Of a stretch of 8,340 nt of DNA, positions 1 through 5,759 are shown piece after piece. The notes under the pieces were generated by a model, which saw only the letters and a list, made by a program, of their open reading frames with translations, did no database searches and was not told where the DNA came from. Each line of letters opens with the position of its first letter. Positions within the stretch are counted from its first letter, which is position 1. Source of the DNA: CAZAGD01 sp049699975 (GTDB lineage: Bacteria > Desulfobacterota > SM23-61); assembly GCA_049699975.1 (NCBI GenBank), contig JBNAWB010000166.1:1-8340 (forward strand), in the 5' to 3' direction. The translations under genes were made by a program, and so were the position numbers.

Positions 1-107
1 TCGATCAGTTTTAATTTTTCTCACCAGCAGGAGACAGGCGGGAGGGGGAGAGGCTCTCTCCTCTCGCCTGATTTGAGTTGGAATTTAAAAAGTGATCGAT
101 GGCCAGA
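1..107. repeat. Long imperfect palindrome, TGACCGTCGATCAC family (left end cut by window)
   Basis: The left arm begins TCGATCAGTTTTAA at position 1 and the right arm ends TTTAAAAAGTGATCGA at 99, continuing as TGGCCA to about 105. The arms are inverted copies of each other. The centre is a hairpin in which CAGGCG (35-40) pairs with CGCCTG (65-70), enclosing a purine-rich stretch (GGAGGGGGAGAG) opposite a pyrimidine-rich one (CTCTCTCCTCT). The same left arm and purine-rich centre recur at 8288-8340, and a shorter relative lies at 5218-5281. The family is therefore dispersed and palindromic, possibly a non-autonomous element or REP-like sequence. It lies downstream of the dehydrogenase gene and could also form a 3' structure in that transcript (inference). 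Confidence 0.7.
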
Positions 108-135
108 ATTCTCTTTGACCATCTTAAAAAACGCA

Positions 136-1023
136 TCATCCGCTAACTTTATGATTGGCTAACCTCTCCAAGGCCAGGACCATTGCCGAATGATCAAGCT
201 GGTCACCTTCTTGAGCCACGACGGCATTGAATAGCTCTTGGGCTATGGCCGTGCTCGGTAAACAGACCCCTAATTGCCGAGCTGCTTGCAAAGCTAAATT
301 CAAATCTTTGCGATGTAGTTGAATGCGGAAGCCGGGTTTGAATGACCTATTAATCATTCTTTCTCCGTGGAGGTCGAGAATCCTGCTCTGGGCAAAACCT
401 CCGAGGAGGGCCTGCCGCACCTTTTTCGGATCAGCTCCGGCTTTGGAAGCAAAGACCAAAGCTTCACTTACGGCTTCTATGGTTAAAGCCACTACGATCT
501 GGTTAGCCACTTTGCAAGTTTGCCCGTCCCCATGACCCCCGATATGGACAATGTTTTTGCCCAGCAACTCAAAGATGGGCTTTACTCTTTCAAATATTTC
601 TCCTTTTCCACCTACCATGATAGAAAGAGTGGCATTCTCCGCTCCCACTTGCCCGCCGGAGACAGGAGCATCAAGCATTTCTATTCCTAAATCAGCGAGT
701 TTGCGAGCAAATTCTTTGGTGGCAATGGGAGAAATTGAACTCATATCCACTACTATTGATCCCTTTTTTACGCCTTCAGCTACTCCGGCAGGTCCAAACA
801 ATACTTGTTCCACATCTGGTGTATCAGGAACCATTATGATTATTATTTCTGATTTTTCGGCCACTTCTTTACTATTCTGGCATCCTACCGCTCCTTTAGC
901 CACTAATTCCTGGACAGGTGCCGGATTTAGGTCATAGACATAAACTTTGTGGCCAGCCTTTACCAAATGTCCCGCCATGGGTTTCCCCATAATTCCTAAA
1001 CCGATAAACCCTAAATTAGCCAT
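136..1023 (-). CDS. 2-hydroxy-3-oxopropionate (tartronate semialdehyde) reductase family, NAD(P)-dependent beta-hydroxyacid dehydrogenase
   Basis: This 295-residue cytosolic oxidoreductase closely resembles GarR/GlxR, which reduce tartronate semialdehyde to D-glycerate with NAD(P)H. The N-terminal Rossmann domain has GLGIMG (8-13, GxGxxG) and an acidic residue at the end of the second strand (D31). The substrate-binding signature DAPVSGG is at 118-124. The catalytic lysine motif has K171 with N174 in GxxxKxxxN context, and the C-terminal helical domain contains FKPGFRIQLHRKDL. Length matches the family (about 290-300 residues) and all key residues are intact. The ATG start is supported by AAAGGAG ending 6 nt upstream. 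It is probably the third gene of the minus-strand operon, 104 nt after the vWA gene. The family also includes 3-hydroxyisobutyrate dehydrogenases and glyoxylate/succinic semialdehyde reductases, so the exact substrate is uncertain. The family call is secure. Confidence 0.93.
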   Translation of the reverse strand: MANLGFIGLGIMGKPMAGHLVKAGHKVYVYDLNPAPVQELVAKGAVGCQNSKEVAEKSEIIIIMVPDTPDVEQVLFGPAGVAEGVKKGSIVVDMSSISPIATKEFARKLADLGIEMLDAPVSGGQVGAENATLSIMVGGKGEIFERVKPIFELLGKNIVHIGGHGDGQTCKVANQIVVALTIEAVSEALVFASKAGADPKKVRQALLGGFAQSRILDLHGERMINRSFKPGFRIQLHRKDLNLALQAARQLGVCLPSTAIAQELFNAVVAQEGDQLDHSAMVLALERLANHKVSG

Positions 1024-1127
1024 TTCTTTCTCCTTTCTTTTATTTCCAAATTAATTCTTGGTTTTTTATCATCCTTATAAAAGCCTAAAAGCTTCTTTCT
1101 TCTTCTTTTTTCTCCTTTTGGTTGTTC

Positions 1128-3800
1128 CTACGTAGTCAGTCTTCTATAAATCTTAGGAAGCTCTTGCGGCAGAGCATAAACGTCCTCGATAACCAAATAC
1201 TTGCCAGGGGGGCAAATTTGACGCAAATAATCATGCCCCCCTTGGTCTATAGTTATGCAAAAAGGATAAATTTTTTTACTCATTGTCTCTTGTAAGGCCT
1301 TCATTGTGTCTTGCAAAGCATACTCTTTACTTCCCCGTTCTTCCCCATAATCATAATCTTGGGGATAACCATCACTAATTAAAATAAGGTTTTTAATTTT
1401 TGCTTCCCGCCCGCGGATTTTTTCCGCAGCATGTCTAATGGCCGTGCCCATCCTTGTCGAGCGTTGGGGTTTAATGCCCTCTATTCGGCTTTGGATTTCG
1501 GCACTGTATTCTTCATCAAAATCTTTAATGGCAAAAAATTCTACATTCATCCGCCCATACCCAGAAAAGCCAAAAATAGCATACTCGTCTCCGATCTCTT
1601 GCAAAGCTTCTGCCATAATTACTAAAGTTTCTTTAGCGATATCGATAACCTTTTTCCCTTTGGCCAAATCCAAGCCGGAATCGTTTGCCCCTTTTTTCTT
1701 GACCCCTTCTTCTGTGGAAGCGCTCATATCTAAGAGAAAGAGGGTGGATATGTCCCGCTCTTTACGTTTCTTTTCCAAATATATCTTCTCCAGATTAGCA
1801 ATACCGGCTTGCCGGTCTATGGCCGCTTCAATAAGCGCATCTAAATCTATTTCTTCACCCCTCTCCAAATGATAAATTCTCTGCCATCGCTCAGGCTTGA
1901 GCATCTGAAATTGACGCCGTATCTCTTCGATTAGTCGAGAATAATCTTCGAGTATCTGGCTAACAAATTTGGGCGAACCACCTTCAACTTTCTTTTCTCT
2001 TAAAAAACACCAACGCGAGCGATAATCTTTAATTAAATAATCCCATTCATCATAAAAGAATATTTTTTCTCCTTCTGTTCTTTCGTCCAATAGAAGAGCT
2101 GCCTTCGGCTTATCCCCTTTTGTATTTTCTTTTAATTTTTTTGCTCCATCTTTTGCTTTCCAACCTTCCACATCCGTCAGAAATAGCCCTTGAAAATTTT
2201 CTTCCTCTGCCGCACTCGTATTAGTTACCTCTAATTCGATCCCTTTCCTCAGCAACTCTTGCAGTTTTTCCGGAGACAAAGGAAGGGCCTTCGCCATCTC
2301 CTTAGTCAATTGTTTCATCTGCCGAGTGGAGATCTTGCTTTTAAGCAACTCTGGCCGCAATTCGCCCCAATGAGGCAAAGGAACTAGCGGTTGATAGAGC
2401 TCTTCTCCCGGCATCTTTGGCCGCCCTTCTTCATCGCCTCTGGCAGCCTCAAGGGAAGGTATGGAAAGAAAAGCCTCCTTTCCGCGTATATTAGGTATTG
2501 CTCTTAACCAACGGTAGATCATCACCGTAACCCGGGCTACATCCTCCACGGTTGATCCGGGCGCGAGCAAAGGCTCAATCCAGAAGGATAATGCCCCATT
2601 TAAAGATGGAAGAATACCAGAAATAGCCTCTGGTATTTTTCCTTCGATACCCAGGTGCAAGATAGTTTCCATTAAAGCTTCTTGCAGCGGCAAAGAAAGG
2701 ATGGATGGCCTTTTCTTTAAAGCTGCTCTTAAGTGGAAATCCATATCGGCACGTAATCCTCGATATTCTCGGTACAGATATTTATCTATGCGTAATCCTT
2801 CCAACAGATGAAAAAGGTCGCGAGCTAAATCTTGCTGAGCAAAAAAACTAAAGAATAGCTCCAAATTATTGGTAGCTTTTCCTTTGGCGGAAAATGCCTG
2901 GAAGTTAGCCTGCCAGAGCGGCATGGGAAACAGATCAGCTACTGCTGAGAGACGTAAATTAAAAGTACCCAACTCTATATAGCCTGCCTGGTGAGCAACG
3001 GCCAATTTTAAGGCAGTATAATTCTGCGTATGATAAGAAAATTCATTGGCCCTCCATGGTAAATAAATCGTCTCCCCATCCGTATATGGGAAAGGATAAG
3101 GAGAATTAACGAACCTGCCGACGTTACTATTTATTGCATGGATCTTCAGTTCCTTTCCAGCCAGGGCTTGGGCAAAAATTTTTAAAGTTCGGGCCACTTC
3201 TTCTAAGTAGACAGCAGGATCGTGCTCTTTTATCCTATCTCGAGCGTATTTTGATTCCAGAGCAAAATAAGCTCGAGCTGCCCCAACATTCTTCGGCATG
3301 AGCTTTTTACCTTCGGCAAACCAGGTAAATAAGTGGGAGCGGGGAATTTCGGCGTTAATTTTGACTAAATTTGCAAAGTATTTGAATGAAACCGACCAAT
3401 CTTCTTGCGCTAATTGGCAACCTAAAATAAAGTAAGTGGAGCGGTCATTCTTAGGTAAACCCGCCAGAACAAGGGGAATTTTTTCCAGGAATGTTAAAAG
3501 AGTTTCTCGGGAAGCAGAAGCAAAAATTTCTGCCCAAGCGAGGACAGGTTGGCGGCAATCCTGGTCAACTATTACCATCGTTTTGGGGGCTAAGCCCAAA
3601 AATATGCCGGCTAATTTACTCGATCTTTCGGCAACTTTTTGGGCCAAATACAAGAGCTGGTTTCTTTCTTCCTTAGCCAAGAGAGGAAGATAAGAAATTG
3701 CGTTTTGAAAGTTTTTCTCTATTTTACCAATATCCCAAATCGCTCTTTCTTTTAATTGTTGGGCAAGGCTTTTCCAGGCTTTGATTTCAAATTCATCCAT
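1128..3800 (-). CDS. Large von Willebrand factor A domain protein, NorD/CbbO type
   Basis: This is an 890-residue protein with a C-terminal vWA domain (about 685-885). It carries a complete MIDAS metal site: D691-x-S693-x-S695 in LDMSAST, T782 in RSTRMGTAIRHA, and D810 in LISDGYP. The DxSxST form followed by YPQDYDY resembles NorD and CbbO rather than CobT or BchD. The first 680 residues are helix-rich, with a charged linker near 540-600, and no signal peptide or membrane segment is evident, so it is probably cytosolic. Family members act as the adaptor of a MoxR-type ATPase: CbbO with CbbQ reactivates Rubisco, and NorD with NorQ is needed for nitric oxide reductase. The partner ATPase lies 76 nt upstream on the same strand. 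At 890 residues it is long for this group, as I recall typical sizes. The ribosome-binding site is weak (TTAGG about 9 nt upstream of ATG). The client is unknown. Confidence 0.88.
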   Translation of the reverse strand: MDEFEIKAWKSLAQQLKERAIWDIGKIEKNFQNAISYLPLLAKEERNQLLYLAQKVAERSSKLAGIFLGLAPKTMVIVDQDCRQPVLAWAEIFASASRETLLTFLEKIPLVLAGLPKNDRSTYFILGCQLAQEDWSVSFKYFANLVKINAEIPRSHLFTWFAEGKKLMPKNVGAARAYFALESKYARDRIKEHDPAVYLEEVARTLKIFAQALAGKELKIHAINSNVGRFVNSPYPFPYTDGETIYLPWRANEFSYHTQNYTALKLAVAHQAGYIELGTFNLRLSAVADLFPMPLWQANFQAFSAKGKATNNLELFFSFFAQQDLARDLFHLLEGLRIDKYLYREYRGLRADMDFHLRAALKKRPSILSLPLQEALMETILHLGIEGKIPEAISGILPSLNGALSFWIEPLLAPGSTVEDVARVTVMIYRWLRAIPNIRGKEAFLSIPSLEAARGDEEGRPKMPGEELYQPLVPLPHWGELRPELLKSKISTRQMKQLTKEMAKALPLSPEKLQELLRKGIELEVTNTSAAEEENFQGLFLTDVEGWKAKDGAKKLKENTKGDKPKAALLLDERTEGEKIFFYDEWDYLIKDYRSRWCFLREKKVEGGSPKFVSQILEDYSRLIEEIRRQFQMLKPERWQRIYHLERGEEIDLDALIEAAIDRQAGIANLEKIYLEKKRKERDISTLFLLDMSASTEEGVKKKGANDSGLDLAKGKKVIDIAKETLVIMAEALQEIGDEYAIFGFSGYGRMNVEFFAIKDFDEEYSAEIQSRIEGIKPQRSTRMGTAIRHAAEKIRGREAKIKNLILISDGYPQDYDYGEERGSKEYALQDTMKALQETMSKKIYPFCITIDQGGHDYLRQICPPGKYLVIEDVYALPQELPKIYRRLTT

Positions 3801-3830
3801 CGTTTTAGCCTAAGTAATTTATTGAGGTGT

Positions 3831-3850
3831 CCAGCAAATATTTTGCTTGG
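3831..3850 (-). other. Hairpin in the ATPase/vWA intergenic gap
   Basis: GCAAA (3834-3838) pairs with TTTGC (3842-3846) around a 3-nt loop. The stem is extended by A-T and, past one bulged base, by CC/GG. On the minus-strand transcript it sits between the ATPase stop and the vWA start. It is not followed by a U-run in that direction, so it is not an intrinsic terminator. A processing or stability stem setting the ratio of the two proteins is possible (inference). The stem is short enough to be chance. Confidence 0.35.
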
Positions 3851-3876
3851 TTATTAAAAAACCTGTCCTTAATAAT

Positions 3877-4719
3877 TTATTCCTCGGGAAAAATAGAATT
3901 CACCACCTCTTGAATTCCCTTTAACAAATCAAGATCATCGGTCAGAGATTGGCCGACGGCCAACTCGCACGCTCGCCGCGGTTTAACTCCCTGATTGATC
4001 AGCAATCCGGCATAAATCAAAAGGCGGGTGGAAACACCTTCTTCTAGGCCCTGGCTTTGCAAGTTACGCACTTTTTCCCCCAACTTGGCCAGTTCCATGG
4101 CTATTCCCCAATCTACGCCACTTTCTTGGGCTATAATCTTCGCTTCTTTGTCGCGAGGTGGGTAATTAAAATCAATTGCTACAAACCGTTGGCGCGTACT
4201 ATGTTTCAAGTTTTTTAAAATGCTTTGGTAACCCGGATTATATGATAAAACCAGTAAAAAATTTTCATGGGCTTCGATAACTTGTCCTCTCTTTTCTACT
4301 GGAAGAAGGCGTCGGTGATCTGCCAGAGGGTGAATTAAGACAGTCGTGTCTTTGCGAGCTTCCACTATCTCATCGAGGTAGCAAATGGCTCCGCTTTTTA
4401 CGGCGCGCGTTAAGGGCCCATCTATCCAAATAGTCTCCTCTCCTTTTAACAAATATCTACCCACTAAATCTGAACCAGTTAGATCCTCGTGGCAGGCTAC
4501 CGTAATTAGCGGGAGAGTAATCTGGAGTTCTTTGCTTAAAAAATAAGTCATATATTCTATGAAGCGCGTTTTACCACAACCAGTAGGCCCTTTTAAGAGC
4601 ACAGGTAACTTGGCTTTATAGGCTGCTCTAAAAATCTCTACTTCATCGCGAATGGGTAGATAATAAGGCTCGGCGGCGATTATATATTCTTCAAAAGATT
4701 TCTCTATACCTTTTTTCAT
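3877..4719 (-). CDS. MoxR-family AAA+ ATPase, CbbQ/NirQ/NorQ type
   Basis: This 280-residue cytosolic AAA+ ATPase has Walker A GPTGCGKT at 44-51, Walker B ICYLDEI at 112-118 (D116, E117), a sensor-1 asparagine N161 in SYNPGYQ, and arginines R176/R178 in STRQRF as arginine-finger candidates. The HPLADHRRLLP stretch at 130-140 is typical of the CbbQ/NorQ/CobS branch. Residues from about 200 correspond to the C-terminal helical domain of CbbQ-type proteins. Such ATPases form rings that, with a vWA partner, remodel Rubisco (CbbQ-CbbO) or assist metal insertion in nitric oxide reductase (NorQ-NorD). The vWA partner is the next gene. It is the first gene of the minus-strand cluster. No Shine-Dalgarno site precedes the ATG (upstream AATCTTTCTTT), and no alternative start is evident nearby. 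CobS of cobaltochelatase is a related alternative, but the partner here is not CobT-like. Confidence 0.9.
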   Translation of the reverse strand: MKKGIEKSFEEYIIAAEPYYLPIRDEVEIFRAAYKAKLPVLLKGPTGCGKTRFIEYMTYFLSKELQITLPLITVACHEDLTGSDLVGRYLLKGEETIWIDGPLTRAVKSGAICYLDEIVEARKDTTVLIHPLADHRRLLPVEKRGQVIEAHENFLLVLSYNPGYQSILKNLKHSTRQRFVAIDFNYPPRDKEAKIIAQESGVDWGIAMELAKLGEKVRNLQSQGLEEGVSTRLLIYAGLLINQGVKPRRACELAVGQSLTDDLDLLKGIQEVVNSIFPEE

Positions 4720-4726
4720 AAAGAAA

Positions 4727-4755
4727 GATTAACAAAATTTAAGGCCTACTGACAA
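4727..4755 (-). promoter_or_regulatory. Weak candidate promoter for the ATPase operon
   Basis: On the minus strand, TTGTCA (4750-4755, five of six matches to the -35 consensus) is followed after 17 nt by TTAATC (4727-4732), a poor -10. Transcription from it would begin at or next to the ATG at 4719, giving a nearly leaderless mRNA, which would fit the missing Shine-Dalgarno site. The alternative -10 TTAAAT lies within the spacer but has no good -35. This is suggestive only. Confidence 0.22.
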
Positions 4756-4790
4756 GGGAAAAGAATACCTGACTGTAACCTTTCATCCCG

Positions 4791-4949
4791 CCCTCTCCCC
4801 AGCGAGGACTGGGTCACAACTCCTTTCGCGTCATGGCGAGCGACTGAAGGGAGCGCGGCCATCTCTTTAATTTCAATGAGCTACGAGATCGCCACGGTCT
4901 CTACGCTCCCTCGCGATGACATTACGACACAGGCTCAGCGGGGAGAGGG
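4791..4949. repeat. CTCTCCCC/GGGGAGAG palindrome, interrupted by another repeat
   Basis: CCCTCTCCCC at 4791-4800 is the perfect reverse complement of GGGGAGAGGG at 4940-4949. Inverted similarity continues inward: AGCGAGGACTGGGTC (4801-4815) resembles the reverse complement of GACACAGGCTCAGC (4926-4939). The right flank continues as GGTGAGGGGG. A second copy of the family lies at 7822-7906. Between the two arms sits a complete palindrome of a different family (4830-4920). Confidence 0.7.
4830..4920. repeat. GTCATGGCGAGC-type palindromic repeat, copy 1
   Basis: The left arm GTCATGGCGAG (4830-4840), followed by GGGAGCGCGGCCATCTC, is inverted in the right arm as GAGATCGCCACGG...CTCCCTCGCGATGAC, ending at 4920. 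The second copy at 8024-8107 has the same orientation and shares the central TTTCAAT. From general knowledge, palindromes of this kind (GTCATTGCGAGC ... GCTCGCAATGAC) are dispersed between genes in many bacterial genomes. They contain no gene. Confidence 0.75.
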
Positions 4950-5032
4950 TTGGTGAGGGGGAAATAAAATGGACTCGCTAAGCAATCTTCCCCTTTTAAG
5001 TGAAGGGTTAACCTATCATTCATACAAATATA

Positions 5033-5090
5033 CGAAGGACAACTCTTTGTGGGTTACCCATTCCGGAAAGGGATAAACCCTTGCCCTACG
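5033..5090. repeat. GGGATAAACC-containing palindromic repeat, copy 1
   Basis: The outer arms CGAAGGACAA (5033-5042) and TTGCCCTACG (5081-5090) are inverted copies with 8 of 10 matches. The internal AAGGGATAAACCCTTGCCCT (5068-5087) recurs inverted at 8121-8140 with 19 of 20 matches. The similarity between the two copies extends over roughly 54 nt at lower identity, so this is a genuine dispersed repeat rather than a chance hairpin. Confidence 0.7.
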
Positions 5091-5217
5091 ACTTATTTCG
5101 TTAATATAAATATACTCCTTTATTCCAAAGGGGCCTTTTTGTTCGGCTAATATAACAAAGTTGTAATATAATCTCTCTTACCCCTCTTTAGAAAAAATGA
5201 GCCCTGCTTGCTTTCAC
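5091..5217. other. AT-rich spacer, no gene
   Basis: This is AT-rich non-coding sequence in the divergent spacer. TAATATAA occurs three times in the same orientation (5102-5109, 5148-5155, 5164-5171). The last copy overlaps a perfect TATAAT at 5167-5172, but no convincing -35 box lies at the right distance. It may contain an upstream promoter or regulator sites for the plus-strand pair. Nothing firmer can be said. Confidence 0.3.
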
Positions 5218-5281
5218 CTGAGCCATAGATCGGTTTATCAATCTCAGCTAAGATTCAAATTCAAAAGTGATCGACGGTCAG
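5218..5281. repeat. TGACCGTCGATCAC-family palindrome, short variant
   Basis: The right arm CAAAAGTGATCGACGGTCAG (5262-5281) matches the reverse complement of the element at 8288-8307 essentially exactly, and resembles 86-105. The degenerate left arm CTGAGCCATAGATC (5218-5231) pairs with GATCGACGGTCAG, and the core AATCT (5240-5244) pairs with AGATT (5251-5255) around a 6-nt loop. It lacks the purine-rich centre of the two longer copies. It lies about 30 nt upstream of the candidate promoter of the Lin0512 gene. Confidence 0.65.
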
Positions 5282-5312
5282 TTGCTAATTCCCTTGCTTT
5301 CTTTACCTTCTT

Positions 5313-5339
5313 TTGATATTGGAAAGATAGAGGCATAAT
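5313..5339 (+). promoter_or_regulatory. Candidate promoter for the Lin0512/RACo pair
   Basis: TTGATA (5313-5318) resembles a sigma-70 -35 box and CATAAT (5334-5339) a -10 box. The spacer is 15 nt, shorter than the preferred 17. Transcription would start near 5346, leaving a leader of about 14 nt that just contains the AAGGAG ribosome-binding site (5348-5353). Confidence 0.35.
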
Positions 5340-5359
5340 AAACTTTTAAGGAGAAAAAA

Positions 5360-5719
5360 ATGGCGTGGCGAAGATTTATCATCGAAGTGGGCATGGGCGT
5401 AGATCAACATGGTCAAGATGATACGCGCGCGGCTGAAAAAGCAGTCCAGGATGCCATCCACCGTTCCTGTCTTTGTGGCCTTAGGGAAGTGGTGGGGATA
5501 AAAAATCCTCAGGATATTTTAGTAGAAGTTATCATCGCCTGCCCTCACCCCGAATCTGTAGATAGAGAAAGGGTGCTTAAAGTTTTGCCCATTGGCCAAA
5601 AGAAAATTGAAGTACGCCCAGGTGGTCTTTTAGGCAAAACTCTATTTGCGCCTGAATTTGGAGATAAGACAGAAGAATTAATTGTGGCCAATGCGCTCGT
5701 TACGGTATACGTCCCTTAA
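5360..5719 (+). CDS. Lin0512-family conserved protein of unknown function
   Basis: This 119-residue soluble protein is recognised as the Lin0512 family. Near the N-terminus are a GMGVD segment and the HGQD motif (H17-G18-Q19-D20), followed by RAAEKAVQDAI. The C-terminal half carries EVRPGGLLGKTL (84-95). Cysteines occur at 37, 39 and 61, and the closely spaced C37/C39 could bind a metal, though this is speculative. Its length is close to the family norm as I recall it. The start is well supported by AAGGAG six nt upstream of ATG. The family has no established biochemical role. Here it is the first gene of a pair with the RACo-like activator, 37 nt downstream, which suggests a link to corrinoid or methyl-group metabolism (inference). 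Confidence 0.85.
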   Translation: MAWRRFIIEVGMGVDQHGQDDTRAAEKAVQDAIHRSCLCGLREVVGIKNPQDILVEVIIACPHPESVDRERVLKVLPIGQKKIEVRPGGLLGKTLFAPEFGDKTEELIVANALVTVYVP

Positions 5720-5741
5720 CCGAAAATGTTAGCCATAAGAT

Positions 5742-5759
5742 AAAGGATCAACAAATTTG
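5742..5759 (+). promoter_or_regulatory. Ribosome-binding site and TTG start of the RACo-like gene
   Basis: AAAGGA (5742-5747) lies 9 nt before TTG (5757-5759). An in-frame stop TAA at 5736-5738 excludes an upstream start, and the first internal methionine is residue 247, beyond the iron-sulfur domain. TTG is therefore the only reasonable start. Confidence 0.75.

Noticed and set aside
121..140. T-run just after the dehydrogenase stop on the minus strand (GCGTTTTTTAAG)
   Set aside because: There is no convincing stem before the T-run. The preceding CG...CG pairing is only 2 bp.
1047..1064. CCAA...TTGG followed by TTTTTT, terminator-like on the plus strand
   Set aside because: The stem is only 4 bp and no plus-strand gene precedes it. 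On the minus strand it lies inside the putative operon.
1128..4719. CobS/CobT-type cobaltochelatase subunits, attractive beside a corrinoid activator
   Set aside because: The vWA motif LDMSAST with downstream DGYPQDYDY is NorD/CbbO-like. No CobN is present. Phylogeny would be needed to revive this idea.
5126..5141. AAAGG/CCTTT with trailing T residues, terminator-like
   Set aside because: The stem is about 5 bp with a 2-nt loop, and no gene ends upstream on the plus strand.
4720..5359. CRISPR array or riboswitch in the divergent spacer
   Set aside because: The repeats are non-tandem palindromes of different families with no regular spacers, and no recognisable cobalamin or other riboswitch core was seen.
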